From NCBI GenBank assembly GCA_963748385.1, contig CAVVIQ010000009.1, positions 310,001 to 374,000 of the forward strand: a DNA stretch of 64,000 nucleotides, given 5' to 3'. The stretch comes from Rhodoblastus sp963748385 (GTDB taxonomy: Bacteria; Pseudomonadota; Alphaproteobacteria; Rhizobiales; Beijerinckiaceae). Shown here one piece after another: positions 9,729 to 19,115 of the stretch (the first letter of the stretch is position 1; each line of letters opens with the position of its first letter). The translations under genes and the position numbers were made by a program. The notes beneath the pieces were generated by a model. The model was not told where the DNA came from. It did no database searches and saw only the letters and a program-made list of their open reading frames with translations.

Positions 9729-10169
9729 TCACGCGGCGTCGGCCGGAAAATCGAGAATCTTCCGGGCGATGGCGACCAGCTCCTTCTGTTCGCTCGGCTT
9801 CGAGAAAACGAGATCGGCGCCACTGGCCCTGGCCTGGTCATGGACCGTTTTTTCGGTCGATGTGGTCAGCACCACGGCTTTCAGGTCGGGAAGGCCCATT
9901 TCGGCGCGCAGCATTTTCAGGAAACGCCCGCCGTCCATCACCGGCATGTTGAGATCGACCACCACCACCTTGGGCAGACGGTTGACCAGATCCCTGAGCG
10001 CGACCTCGCCCATGGCGTCGAGGCCGTTGACGCTGTGGCGGATGTCCAGCTTGAGCCCACGCTCCCAGGCGACCTCGTTCAGGGCGCGGGTCAGCAGATA
10101 AGCGTCGTCCCGATCGTCCTCGATGATCAGAATCTCGACTTCCCGCCCCACACTCTCGTCGTTCGCCAT
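9729..10169 (-). CDS. Single-domain response regulator (CheY/Rcp1-like)
   Basis: This is a receiver-only protein of about 146 residues. EILIIEDDRDDAYLLTRALN holds the acidic pocket, VVVVDLNMPVMDGG the phosphorylated Asp, VVLTTSTE the conserved Thr and VFSKPSEQKEL the conserved Lys. The longer N-terminal region before Asp resembles Rcp1-type regulators that partner bacteriophytochrome-like kinases. I place the start at ATG 10169, preceded by AGAGG; an ORF extension to 10229 has no good RBS. It is transcribed divergently from the PAS histidine kinase at 10372, and that pairing makes the kinase its likely phosphodonor. No output domain is present, so it presumably acts through protein contacts. 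Confidence 0.85.
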   Translation of the reverse strand: MANDESVGREVEILIIEDDRDDAYLLTRALNEVAWERGLKLDIRHSVNGLDAMGEVALRDLVNRLPKVVVVDLNMPVMDGGRFLKMLRAEMGLPDLKAVVLTTSTEKTVHDQARASGADLVFSKPSEQKELVAIARKILDFPADAA

Positions 10170-10229
10170 CCCCAAACCTCTCGACTGCGTCCGAATGAAT
10201 TTATGACAAGTGGACGAGAACATTATCAA

Positions 10230-10371
10230 TTAAACCTGCGGCGAAGCCGTTCTTATTTGCAGCGCAGCATGAAACCCGTACGTGAAATGATAGAGCGCTC
10301 GCGTTAAACTTGCAATTGGAAGGCGCAAGCGCGTGCGCCAAAATCGCGTGAATGGCCTGACTCCATGAGGC
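10230..10371. promoter_or_regulatory. Divergent promoter region of the kinase/regulator pair
   Basis: This AT-richer gap separates the two divergent genes (regulator start 10169, kinase start 10372). It should hold both promoters. No specific operator was recognised. Confidence 0.35.
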
Positions 10372-11499
10372 GTGAAAACGATGCGCGACGAGAATGAAAT
10401 GCTCCGGTTGGCTTTCGCGGCCTCCCCCGCCGCTATGCTGCTGCTCGACGGCGACGGGCGGATCGAGCTCGCCAATGAGGAAGCCGAGCGCATATTCGGC
10501 TATGGCCACGGAGAGCTGGCTGGAAAAAGCGTCGAAGAGCTCGTGCCCGCGCATTTGCGCGCGGCGCATCGGGGTCATCGCGCCGGTTTCGCTGCGGCGC
10601 CGGCCCGGCGCCAGATGGGCAGCGGACGCGATCTCGTGGCCCTGCGCCGCGATGGTTCGGAATTTTTCATCGAGGTCGGGTTGACGCCGATCGCAACGGC
10701 TTCCGGCCCAAAGGTCGCCGCCTTCGCCATCGACATCAACGCGCGCCGCGATTCCGAATACGCCCTACGCCGCGCCCTGCGCGAACTGGAAGTGGCCAAC
10801 GAGAATCTGGCGCGTTTCGCCTATGTCGCCTCCCACGATATTCAGGAGCCCTTGCGCAAGATCTCCGCCTTCGCCGACATTCTCAACGCGGCCATGGTGA
10901 AGGACGACCGCGAAGAGGCGCTTTACGCGGCCGACGTCATGGCGTCGTCGGCCCTTCACGCCCGTCGGCTGGTCGCCGACCTGCTGGCCTACGCCCGTGC
11001 GGCGAACCAGTCACCTGCGATCGAGCCGATCTCGATCAAGGCGGCGCTGGAGCGCGCGCTCGACGCGCTCTCGCAGACCGTCGTCGAAACAAAGGCTGAA
11101 ATCGCCTTGAAGGGCGAAGATTTCCCGGTCGACGCCGACCGGCTGCAGCTTCATCAACTGCTGCAGAATATTCTGTCCAACGCCTTGAAATATCACAAAC
11201 CGTACTTGCCTCCTCAGGTGAGCGTCCTGCTTGAGCCGGGCGAAACCGAAAACCGGCTGACGATCGCGGATCGCGGCATAGGCTTCGCTTCGGCCGACGC
11301 CGAAACTATTTTCGAGCCTTTCCGCCGTTTGCACGGGCGCGGCGATTATCCCGGGACCGGCATCGGGCTCGCGATCTGCAAGACCGTGGCGCAGCGGCAC
11401 GGTTGGCGGATGGCCGCGACATCCACGCCGACGGTCGGCGCGGCGTTCGAAATCGTCTTTCCCATAGCCGCAGGCGCCGGACGCGGCGCGGAGCTGTGA
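10372..11499 (+). CDS. PAS-domain sensor histidine kinase, cytoplasmic
   Basis: The 375-residue kinase has no membrane segment. Residues 10-125 form a PAS domain (AMLLLDGDGRIELANEEAER, RRDGSEFFIEVGLTPI). A short coiled coil (RRALRELEVANENLARFAYV) leads to the phosphoacceptor motif SHDIQEPLRKISAF, with His near residue 155. The ATPase domain has N-box NILSNALKYHK, G1 IADRGIGF, the F-box at IFEPFRRLHGR and G2 GTGIGLAICKTVAQRHGW. This HisKA subtype is the one common in phytochrome-like and cyanobacterial kinases. It is divergent from the receiver-only regulator at 9729-10169, its likely partner. GTG 10372 is the first start; ATG 10381, three codons later, is equally possible. The ligand or cofactor of the PAS domain is unknown. 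Confidence 0.85.
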   Translation: MKTMRDENEMLRLAFAASPAAMLLLDGDGRIELANEEAERIFGYGHGELAGKSVEELVPAHLRAAHRGHRAGFAAAPARRQMGSGRDLVALRRDGSEFFIEVGLTPIATASGPKVAAFAIDINARRDSEYALRRALRELEVANENLARFAYVASHDIQEPLRKISAFADILNAAMVKDDREEALYAADVMASSALHARRLVADLLAYARAANQSPAIEPISIKAALERALDALSQTVVETKAEIALKGEDFPVDADRLQLHQLLQNILSNALKYHKPYLPPQVSVLLEPGETENRLTIADRGIGFASADAETIFEPFRRLHGRGDYPGTGIGLAICKTVAQRHGWRMAATSTPTVGAAFEIVFPIAAGAGRGAEL

Positions 11500-11640
11500 G
11501 ACGCCCGACGCCCCCGGCGCCAAAAATTCGTTCCCAACCCGTCCAAAGCCGTACTAGGCGTCAGGAACCGCCGATGCTATAGGCGCGGCGGACGCGTCGC
11601 GGTGGGCGCGGCGCAGGCAAGCCGAGCGAAAGGTCAGCGT

Positions 11641-12856
11641 ATGAGCAAGATCAAGGTCGCCAATCCGGTCGTCGAAATGGACGGTGACGAGATGACTCGC
11701 ATCATCTGGCGTTTGATCAAGGACAAGCTGATCCATCCCTATCTCGACCTCGACCTCAAATATTACGACCTCTCGGTAGAGCACCGCGACGCCACCAACG
11801 ACCAGGTGACGGTCGATTTCGGCGGAAGCGACCAAGAAATATGGCGTGGCGGTGAAATGCGCGACCATCACCCCGGACGAAGGCCGGGTGAAGGAATTCA
11901 ACCTCAAGGAAATGTGGAAGTCGCCCAATGGCACGATCCGCAACATTCTCGGCGGCACGATCTTCCGCGAACCGATCGTCTGCAGGAACGTGCCGCGCCT
12001 CGTGCCCGGCTGGACGCAGCCGATTGTCATCGGCCGTCACGCCTTCGGCGACCAGTATCGCGCCACCGATTTCCGCGTGCCCGGCAAGGGGCGCCTCTCG
12101 ATCAAATTCGAGGGCGAAGACGGGACCGTCATCGAGAAGGAAGTGTTCAAATTCCCCGGTTCGGGCGTGGCCATGGCCATGTACAACCTCGACGAATTGA
12201 TCCGCGATTTCGCCCGCGCCTCGTTGAATTACGGCCTGGAGCGCCATTGGCCGGTCTATCTCTCCACCAAGAACACGATCCTCAAGGCCTATGACGGGCG
12301 CTTCAAGGATCTGTTCCAGGAGGTTTACGAAAACGAGTTCAAGGCCAAGTTCGACGCGGCCGGCATCACTTACGAACACCGCCTGATCGACGACATGGTC
12401 GCTTCCGCCTTGAAATGGTCGGGCGGCTATGTCTGGGCCTGCAAGAACTATGACGGCGACGTGCAGTCCGACACGGTGGCCCAGGGTTTTGGTTCGCTCG
12501 GCCTGATGACCTCGGTGCTGATGACCCCGGACGGCAAGACGGTGGAGGCGGAAGCCGCCCACGGCACTGTCACCCGCCACTATCGCGAGCATCAGAAGGG
12601 CAAGGAAACCTCGACCAATTCGATCGCCTCGATCTTCGCCTGGACCCGCGGCCTCGCCCATCGCGCCAAACTGGACAACAACGCCGAATTGGCGAATTTC
12701 GCGCAGACGCTGGAAAAAGTCTGCGTCGACACGGTCGAGTCCGGCTTCATGACCAAGGATCTCGCCCTGCTCGTCGGCCCGGAACAGAAATGGCTCTCGA
12801 CCACGGGCTTTTTGGACAAGATCGACGAGAATTTGAAGAAGGCCATGTCGGCGTAA
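11641..12856 (+). CDS. icd: NADP-dependent isocitrate dehydrogenase, one frameshift
   Basis: Icd oxidises isocitrate to 2-oxoglutarate in the TCA cycle, producing NADPH. The sequence is the dimeric eukaryote-like type: MSKIKVANPVVEMDGDEMTR at the start, SPNGTIRNILGGTIFREPI for the isocitrate-binding segment, YEHRLIDDMVASALKWSGGY, DGDVQSDTVAQGFGSLGLMT for the metal-binding aspartates, and AAHGTVTRHYREHQKG. The length matches the usual 400-406 residues. One extra T in the run at 11817-11819 (GATTTCG for GATTCG) shifts the frame. Removing it gives VTVDSAEATKKYGVAVKCAT without a break. A housekeeping enzyme broken by one T is best read as a sequence error. The stop codon lies in the loop of the first hairpin of the repeat array downstream. 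Confidence 0.93.
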
Positions 12857-13009
12857 GCCGACAAAAGACTGAAAGACACGGCGTAAGCCGACAAAAATTC
12901 GAAAATCACGGCGTAAGCCGACTAAACTCAAGCGAAGCGGCGTAAGCCGACAGCGATTCACAAGGCGCGGCGCAAGCCGATAAAACGTCAAAGAGCGCGG
13001 CCCAAGCCG
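12847..13009 (+). repeat. Six-copy, 30-nt-period array of mini-hairpins at the 3' end of icd
   Basis: The 12-nt core CGGC-GTAA-GCCG occurs at 12849, 12879, 12909 and 12938. CGGC-GCAA-GCCG is at 12968 and CGGC-CCAA-GCCG at 12998. Start-to-start spacing is 30, 30, 29, 30 and 30. Each core is a 4-bp stem closed by a tetraloop. In five copies the loop obeys GNRA (GUAA or GCAA). The first copy extends to a 6-bp stem (GTCGGC/GCCGAC), and its loop contains the icd stop codon. The spacers are A-rich and differ in sequence. A conventional terminator follows at 13028. No open frame spans the whole array. Confidence 0.85.
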
Positions 13010-13027
13010 GAACGCGCCTTCAACGAC

Positions 13028-13057
13028 AAGCGGGCCTTCACGGCCCGCTTTTTCTTT
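13028..13057 (+). terminator. Rho-independent terminator after icd
   Basis: The stem AAGCGGGCC (13028-13036) pairs with GGCCCGCTT (13042-13050) around the loop TTCAC, followed by TTTCTTTT. It ends the icd transcript, including the mini-hairpin array. The minus-strand gene ending at 13060 is convergent, so the symmetrical stem may serve both strands. Confidence 0.85.
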
Positions 13058-13059
13058 TC

Positions 13060-13527
13060 TCACCCCGCCTGGCGCCGCGCCCGCTCCATGGTCGAGAGGG
13101 CGTAAAAACCACGCGCGGTCGAAACCAGCCGGCCGGCCTTGAGCATGCGGTGTAATTTTACAGACAGATTGCCCTTGGTAATTTCGAAACCCGTCTCGGT
13201 CAGCAACTCGAAGATCGCATCGACATGCAGGCCGCCGACCTCCCCTTCGAGGATTTCGACGATCATCGGCTCGACCTCGCTGGCCCGTTCGTTCTGGGGC
13301 CGCCCCACCACCGACAGGAAGGACTCGCCGCGCCGGGCCCCGCCGTCGCCAGCGGCGGCCAGGAATTCGACGGCCGAGCGCCGCAGGTCGAGGCCGGCGG
13401 CGGGGTCCTTGGCGGCGAGGCCGGCGATGACGATCTCCATCCTCGCCAGCAGACGGCGCGTCTCGTCGCGCGCCTCGCGCGCCGCGAGCGCGAGAAATTC
13501 CGCGTTCTGTTCGAAACCCGCGCTCAT
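13060..13527 (-). CDS. Hypothetical protein with C-terminal winged-helix-like segment
   Basis: Of about 155 residues, the N-terminal half is helical and acidic/basic (NAEFLALAAREARDETRRLL). The C-terminal half reads like a winged helix: HVDAIFELLTETGFEITKGN, then LSVKLHRMLKAGRLVSTARG and FYALS, the last resembling a wing. That suggests a small DNA-binding regulator, but I cannot name a family. I chose ATG 13527 because GGGAGAG precedes it; an upstream extension to 13602 lacks a good RBS. The region upstream of 13527 is AT-rich and probably carries its promoter. It is convergent with icd and shares the terminator region. Confidence 0.6.
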   Translation of the reverse strand: MSAGFEQNAEFLALAAREARDETRRLLARMEIVIAGLAAKDPAAGLDLRRSAVEFLAAAGDGGARRGESFLSVVGRPQNERASEVEPMIVEILEGEVGGLHVDAIFELLTETGFEITKGNLSVKLHRMLKAGRLVSTARGFYALSTMERARRQAG

Positions 13528-14152
13528 TCCGCTCTCCCGCCGCTCTCCTGTCCCGACGCCGGCCGAACCGGAACAAAAAGTCAACATTCTCGGCCACGTC
13601 AAAATTCTAGCGAAAAGCGGGCAAATTTACGAATGAAAACTTTACATTTCATTCGCCATGATTAACACTAGAAGCCGTAAATTAACCTATCTTATTGAAC
13701 AATTTACATATCCGCCGAAACGCCAACCGGAGACGCAGAATGACAAGAAGGACATGGTTTGCCGGCAAGACCGCGACGGGCGGCGGCAATTTGATCTTTC
13801 AATTCTTGCTGCGCCTCGCCGGGCCCGCCCGCGCCGCGACGCCGGGGCCCAAACCGGGCGGAAGGCGCGCGGTTGATTCCGGCGCCGAACCCTGCTGGAC
13901 CGCCGCCGTCAATCGCGGCGGCGACCTTCCGCCGTTCCGCCTGTCGATTCTCAACGCCGATGACTTTTGCTCTCCCATGCGGCTGGAGACCTATGGACGC
14001 GACCCCGGCCCCTCCGGCCCCTCTGGCCCGGCCGGAATGTGAGCGGCTGGAGCTTTTGAGGCAAATCCGGAGATCGCGCCCCACTTCCGATTTGTAGAGT
14101 TTATCGGCCCGATATATACAGGCCGCGAAATTCGTTGGGGAGACTGGGAATC
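13528..14152. other. Mostly non-coding stretch between the winged-helix gene and dksA
   Basis: An AT-rich part (about 13590-13720) with many TTAC/TTAA motifs probably contains the promoter of the minus-strand gene. The only candidate gene is the weak small frame at 13740. Nothing else was recognised. The dksA promoter should lie at the right end (the ATATATAC at 14112 could belong to a -10 region). Confidence 0.4.
13740..14042 (+). CDS. Possible small hypothetical protein (weak)
   Basis: A frame of 100 codons starts ATG 13740 with GGAG eight bases upstream and reads MTRRTWFAGKTATGGGNLIF. It has a short hydrophobic stretch (IFQFLLRLAG), is rich in Pro/Gly/Arg, and ends GPSGPSGPAGM. Composition resembles random reading of GC-rich DNA and no motif is recognisable. 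Only the RBS and the AT-rich region just upstream favour it. Confidence 0.25.
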   Translation: MTRRTWFAGKTATGGGNLIFQFLLRLAGPARAATPGPKPGGRRAVDSGAEPCWTAAVNRGGDLPPFRLSILNADDFCSPMRLETYGRDPGPSGPSGPAGM

Positions 14153-14572
<420 letters not shown>

Positions 14573-14610
14573 CTCGGCCCCTGCCCCGCCGCAGGGCGTT
14601 CGCCGTTCAG

Positions 14611-14653
14611 AAAAACGGGCGCGAAAGGCTTCGACCCTTCGCGCCCGTTTTTT
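14611..14653. terminator. Bidirectional terminator between dksA and the FliO-like gene
   Basis: AAAAACGGGCGCGAAAGG (from 14611) pairs with CCTTCGCGCCCGTTTTTT (ending 14653) around CTTCGAC. A-run and T-run flank the two sides, so the hairpin can stop transcripts from both convergent genes. Confidence 0.9.
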
Positions 14654-14746
14654 GCGTCTGCTGCGCCACTATTACCGACTCTTCGACGATCACGACGCGT
14701 CGCATTCGCTGATAACGGGTTCTCATCGATGAGAACCCGTATGACG

Positions 14747-15745
14747 TCATTTGTTCAAAGGCCGCCCGAGAAGCTTGGCCATTTCCTCTTCCAGCGATTC
14801 GAGCGGCTCGAAATCGATGTCGAATTTGGCCTCGGCGACCGGCTCCGGCGGCGGCGCGGGCTCGGCGGCGGGCTCGGGCTTCGACTCGGCCACCGGCTCG
14901 GGCTCCAGCTTGACCTCCGGCTTCGGCTCCGGCGCGGGGAAAGGCGGCAAGGGCGGCAGAGGCGGCAAAGCCTCCACGGGCGGCGCCGTGACGGCGGCCT
15001 CGAATGGCGGCGCGGCGGGCTTTTCGACCGGCGTCTCGGCGGGCGGCGGCGTCACGCGCCGCGCGAAGGTCGGCGCGACGAATCGGGGCCTCGGCGGCTG
15101 GTCGCCCGCCGGGGCGCCCGGCGGCGTGAAGCGCGGCGGCGGCGCGAACGGCTTGGCCGGTCCGACCCGAGGCGGAAGCGGGAAGCGCGGCGCCGGAGGC
15201 GGCTGGACGGGCGCGGCGGACTCGGCAGGCTGCGCGCGCGGCGCCGGAGCCGGCTCGGCGGCGGCGGCCGGCGGCGGAACGTTCGGCGGCGCGGCGAGCG
15301 GCGCCGGAGCGGGTCGAGGCTCGGCGGCGGGCGCCGGCTGGAGCGGCGGCGATGGGCGCTCGGGCGCCGAAGGCGCGTGATGCGGCGCCGCGACCGGCGC
15401 CGCCGGAGCGACGCCCGCGAGCGCCTCCATCGGGCGCGGCGGCCGCGCCTCGCGCGGCTCGACCCGCACGATGCCGGACTCGACCAGCACGTCGTTCGGG
15501 CCGCCGATCATCAGCAGATGTTCGATATTGTCGCGGCGCACCAGCATGAGCTGGCGTTCCCCGTCGAGATCGTAGCTCTCGACGAAACCCAGCCGCAATT
15601 GCCGCGACTTCGACCCGCGCGGGAGGCGGCGGCGTAGATCGGCCGCGATCTCCACGATCTTCAGGATCAGCAGGAAAGCGACGAGAAAGGCGACGCCGGC
15701 CAGACTCCAGGCCAGCATTCTGTTTTCTTGCAAAAATGTCGGCAT
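14747..15745 (-). CDS. FliO-like flagellar biosynthesis protein with long Pro/Ala-rich tail
   Basis: The protein has one N-terminal membrane segment (LAWSLAGVAFLVAFLLILKI) followed by a basic patch (DLRRRLPRGSKSRQLRLG). A small domain then reads VESYDLDGERQLMLVRRDNI with EHLLMIGGPNDVLVESGI, matching the FliO fold (ExxxLDxxxxLxLVRRD...HLLLxGG). FliO assists assembly of the flagellar type III export gate. The remaining 230 residues are Pro/Ala/Glu-rich and low-complexity. The order dksA, fliO-like, cckA is seen in other Hyphomicrobiales. The gene is divergent from cckA. No other flagellar gene is in the window, so an export role is inferred only from the domain. Confidence 0.7.
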   Translation of the reverse strand: MPTFLQENRMLAWSLAGVAFLVAFLLILKIVEIAADLRRRLPRGSKSRQLRLGFVESYDLDGERQLMLVRRDNIEHLLMIGGPNDVLVESGIVRVEPREARPPRPMEALAGVAPAAPVAAPHHAPSAPERPSPPLQPAPAAEPRPAPAPLAAPPNVPPPAAAAEPAPAPRAQPAESAAPVQPPPAPRFPLPPRVGPAKPFAPPPRFTPPGAPAGDQPPRPRFVAPTFARRVTPPPAETPVEKPAAPPFEAAVTAPPVEALPPLPPLPPFPAPEPKPEVKLEPEPVAESKPEPAAEPAPPPEPVAEAKFDIDFEPLESLEEEMAKLLGRPLNK

Positions 15746-15992
15746 GGCCGCCGCCCGTCTCCCTGACCCCGGACCAACTCACCTTAATCTATAGCCAAGC
15801 GCGGCGCGCTTGTGCGTAAAAGGTTAAGATTTGGTTAACATCCCGGACATCGGCTCGCAATTCCTCTTCCACGCTGGCGCCGAATCCTTAAAATCTCAGG
15901 CGCAAAAAAGGGCGCGAGGCCGCGCGCGAACATTTCACCGAATCACGGAAACGTCTAGACTCCGGCGACGCCGCCCTTTCCATAAGGTTTTC

Positions 15993-18506
15993 ATGAGCCA
16001 GACGACCTCCCATTCCAGCGTCGATCGCTCCGGACGCGCCGGCAGCCCGGGGCTGGTGCTGTTGCTGGCCGCCGCCCTGCTCGCGGTGATGGTCTTTTTC
16101 TCCCTGCTCGGACACGAGCGGGCGGCGCCCTTCATCGTCCCGCTTCTGGCTTTTCTCGCCTTCGTCGGCGTATCCGCCCTGCTCGCCTACGCCGTCGGCT
16201 TCCTTCAGCTCGTCGGCGCCCATGCGCGCAACGACGTCACCAAGGCGATCGCGGACACCAGCCCCGACGGGATGATCGTCACCGAGGGCGAGTCGCGCGT
16301 CCTCTACGCCAACGAAACCTATCTGGCTTTCTGCGGCGCCCACGACGAATCCGGCCTGCGCACGGTGGACCGCCTGTTCTTCGGCGCGCCGGAGGCGGCC
16401 GAGCCGCTCTACCGGCTTGCCCAGGCCGCCCGCGACGGCAAGCGCGCCGCCGAGGAATTGCGTTTGACTCCGCCTCTGCTCGGCGACGGCGAGTTCGGCT
16501 GGTACCGCATCCGCGTCAGGCCGATCGACCGGCCCTCCGGCTCGTCCGCGGCGCTCTGGACCATTTCCGACGTGACCCGCGAGCGCGAGCGCCACGAGAA
16601 TATCTTTCAGGAATTGCAGCACGCGATCGACTTCCTCGATCACGCCCCGGCCGGATTCTTCTCCACCGAGCCGAACGGCGATATTTCTTACATGAACGCG
16701 ACTCTCGCCGGCTGGCTCGATTTCGACCTCGCTCAGGTGGGCTCGGGCGGGCTAACGCTGCGCGACATCGTCGCCGGCGACGCCGCCGCCATGCTCTCTT
16801 CCGGCCCTGGCGCGCCGAATACGGCGCGCACCGAGCAGATCGACCTCGACCTGCGCCGCCGCGACGCAAGCCGCCTGCCCGTGCGCCTGCTGCACCGCAT
16901 CGCCTACGGCCATGACGGCGCGCCCGGCGCCTCGCGGACCCTCGCCCTCAACCGCGCGCCGGGCGAGGAGCCGGCCGAGGAGGCCCGGGCGGCGGAAGTC
17001 CGTTTCGCGCGTTTCTTCAACTGCACCCCGATGGCCATCGCCAGCGTGGACGGCGACGGCGCGATCCTGCGCTCCAACGCCGCCTTCGCGCGGTTGATGC
17101 CCGGCGCCTTGCAGGACGCCGCCGGGCGGCGGCTCGTCGTCCATGGCGTCGCCGCGCCGCATCGCGACGCCTTGCGCGCGGCGATCGCCGCGGTGGCGTC
17201 CGGCGGCGAGGTCAATGATCCGATCGACGCCGCGCTGGAAGGCTCGGCGCGTTCGGCCCGGCTGTTCGTCGCCCCCAACGAGGAAGGAAGCCAGCGCGGG
17301 GCGCTGGTTTTCGCCCTCGACACCACGGAAGAACGCAATCGCGAGGAGCAGCTCCACCAGTCGCAGAAAATGCAAGCCGTCGGCCAGCTCGCGGGCGGCA
17401 TCGCCCACGACTTCAACAACGTGCTGACCGCGATCATCGGCTATTCCGAGTTGCTGCTCGCCAATCACCGGCCGACCGACCCGTCCTTCCAGGACATCAT
17501 GCAGATCAAGCAGAACGCCAATCGCGCCGCCGGACTGGTGCGGCAACTGCTGGCCTTCTCGCGACGTCAGACCCTTCGCCCGCAAGTCCTGCAGCTCGGC
17601 GATGTCCTGTCCGAACTGCAGATGCTGACGCGGCGCCTGGTCGGCGAGAAGATCGAGGTCGATCTGCGTCATGGCCGCGACCTCTGGCTGGTCAAGGCGG
17701 ACCTCAACCAGTTCGAGCAGGTCATCGTCAATCTGATCGTCAACGCCCGCGACGCCATGCCCGACGGCGGCAAGATCTTCCTGCGGACCAAGAACATCCC
17801 GGCCGCCGAATGCGCGGCCTTCGGCGAGCAACTGCTCCCCGCCGCCGATTATGTGCTGATCGAGGTCGAGGACACCGGCGCCGGCATCCCGCCCGACATC
17901 ATCGGCAAGATTTTCGACCCGTTCTTCACCACCAAGGAAACCGGAAAGGGCACCGGCCTCGGCTTGTCCATGGTCTATGGCATCGTCAAGCAGACCGGCG
18001 GATTCATCTTCCCCTATTCCCAGGTCGGGCGCGGAACCGTTTTTCGCATCTTCCTCAACCGCTACGTTCCGATCGACGAGCCGGCGGAAGCCCCGAAAGT
18101 CGAGGAGGAGAAGAAGAAGGCCTCCGCCGACCATACCGGACGCGGCGTGGTCCTGCTGGTCGAGGACGAGGAAGCCGTGCGCGCCTTCGGCGCCCGCGCG
18201 CTCGCCTCGCGCGGCTATACCGTGCTGGAGGCGGAAACCGGCCTCGACGCCCTGCGCGTGGTCGAGGAAACCACGGAACATATCGATCTCGTCATTTCCG
18301 ACGTGGTGATGCCGGAAATGGACGGCCCGACCATGTTCGGCGAATTGCGCAAGCGTGGCGTCAAATGCCGCGTGGTTTTCGTCTCGGGCTATGCCGAGGA
18401 CGCCTTCGCCAAGAACCTGCCGGAAGGCGAGGAGTTCGGCTTCATGCCCAAGCCCTTCACTTTGAAGCAGCTGATCGAGACGGTGAAGGAGAACATGCAG
18501 GGTTGA
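15993..18506 (+). CDS. cckA: Cell-cycle hybrid histidine kinase CckA
   Basis: CckA is the membrane kinase/phosphatase that feeds the ChpT-CtrA phosphorelay controlling the alphaproteobacterial cell cycle. Of 837 residues, two N-terminal membrane segments (LVLLLAAALLAVMVFFSLLG and FIVPLLAFLAFVGVSALLAY) are followed by PAS domains. The dimerisation motif LAGGIAHDFNNVLTAIIGYS has its His near residue 472. The ATPase domain has NLIVNARDAMPDGG, VEDTGAGIPPDI and GTGLGLSMVYGIVKQTGGF. The C-terminal receiver has LLVEDEEAVRAFGARALASR, its Asp in ISDVVMPEMDG near residue 770, and MPKPFTLKQL. Start ATG 15993 sits near the first membrane helix; a longer frame from 15831 has a basic, non-conserved extension. 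DivK and PleD are 28 kb away in the same window. Confidence 0.93.
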   Translation: MSQTTSHSSVDRSGRAGSPGLVLLLAAALLAVMVFFSLLGHERAAPFIVPLLAFLAFVGVSALLAYAVGFLQLVGAHARNDVTKAIADTSPDGMIVTEGESRVLYANETYLAFCGAHDESGLRTVDRLFFGAPEAAEPLYRLAQAARDGKRAAEELRLTPPLLGDGEFGWYRIRVRPIDRPSGSSAALWTISDVTRERERHENIFQELQHAIDFLDHAPAGFFSTEPNGDISYMNATLAGWLDFDLAQVGSGGLTLRDIVAGDAAAMLSSGPGAPNTARTEQIDLDLRRRDASRLPVRLLHRIAYGHDGAPGASRTLALNRAPGEEPAEEARAAEVRFARFFNCTPMAIASVDGDGAILRSNAAFARLMPGALQDAAGRRLVVHGVAAPHRDALRAAIAAVASGGEVNDPIDAALEGSARSARLFVAPNEEGSQRGALVFALDTTEERNREEQLHQSQKMQAVGQLAGGIAHDFNNVLTAIIGYSELLLANHRPTDPSFQDIMQIKQNANRAAGLVRQLLAFSRRQTLRPQVLQLGDVLSELQMLTRRLVGEKIEVDLRHGRDLWLVKADLNQFEQVIVNLIVNARDAMPDGGKIFLRTKNIPAAECAAFGEQLLPAADYVLIEVEDTGAGIPPDIIGKIFDPFFTTKETGKGTGLGLSMVYGIVKQTGGFIFPYSQVGRGTVFRIFLNRYVPIDEPAEAPKVEEEKKKASADHTGRGVVLLVEDEEAVRAFGARALASRGYTVLEAETGLDALRVVEETTEHIDLVISDVVMPEMDGPTMFGELRKRGVKCRVVFVSGYAEDAFAKNLPEGEEFGFMPKPFTLKQLIETVKENMQG

Positions 18507-18557
18507 GCGACTGATAGGGTCTCCACAAGATTGCTTCGCAATCGGCGGAAACACTTA

Positions 18558-18599
18558 CGGCGCGAAAATCCTTGAAGTCGCGGGCGGATTTTCGCGCCG
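18558..18599 (+). terminator. Perfect 14-bp inverted repeat after cckA
   Basis: CGGCGCGAAAATCC (18558-18571) and GGATTTTCGCGCCG (18586-18599) form a 14-bp stem with a 14-nt loop, about 50 bases after the cckA stop. It lacks a following T-run, so it may be a weak or Rho-assisted terminator, or an RNA-stabilising stem. Confidence 0.5.
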
Positions 18600-18675
18600 G
18601 CGGAACACGAACTCCGGATGAATCATTTGGAATTCGCATGAACGGCGCCGAAAGGCGCCGGCCAATCTGCCGGGT

Positions 18676-18981
18676 TCAACGCGATTTCGTCTCGGGCGCG
18701 CAATATTTTCCCGCGCGGCCGAGGAATTCGCACTGGCGTTTCGATGAGACATCGGCGCCTGCCGCGTTCGTTTTTTCGACGCAATCCGCGCCGGCGCGGC
18801 CGAGATAGACGCAATCCTCGGCGTCCCCCGCCGACAGGAACCGGGGCGAGCTCATATGCGACAGCAGCGCCCACAAGATGAGCGCGGCCACAGCGATCGA
18901 AACGTCCACGGCCAGATGGCGCGCCTTGCGGCGCGAAAAATGGCGGAGATCGAAACCCTTTGAGGCGGCGTGGAGGTTCAT
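18676..18981 (-). CDS. Small single-pass membrane protein with paired C-x3-GRAG-x2-C motifs
   Basis: The 101-residue protein starts at ATG 18981, behind a perfect AGGAGG. Layout: a basic cytoplasmic N-terminus (HFSRRKARH), one membrane helix (VSIAVAALILWALLSHM), then an exported tail. In the tail the motif CVYLGRAGADC is repeated as CEFLGRAGKYC 30 residues on. The paired cysteines suggest disulfides in the periplasm. I do not recognise the family. A shorter membrane protein with a similar helix (VAALVLWAILFYASRP) and two Cys lies at 20810-21022, on the other side of DUF2254. Function is unknown. Confidence 0.65.
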   Translation of the reverse strand: MNLHAASKGFDLRHFSRRKARHLAVDVSIAVAALILWALLSHMSSPRFLSAGDAEDCVYLGRAGADCVEKTNAAGADVSSKRQCEFLGRAGKYCAPETKSR

Positions 18982-19115
18982 CGAGGTCCTCCTCTACGAT
19001 GGAAAGAACTTCATTCGCGCCAAATAAGGCCGAAAGCCGTAAGTTCTCCATGTCGATCGGACGCCCTCGGCGTCAGGAAGTCATAAAGAAATCAAAGGTC
19101 GAAGCCGCACACCGG

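Noticed and set aside
11641..12856. icd as a decayed gene or a programmed frameshift
   Set aside because: The shift is one extra T in a T-run; no slippery site or stem needed for programmed shifting is visible.
12847..13009. Regular 30-nt repeats could be a CRISPR array
   Set aside because: The repeat core is only 12 nt, spacers are about 18 nt and A-rich, no cas genes are near, and the array begins inside the icd stop codon.
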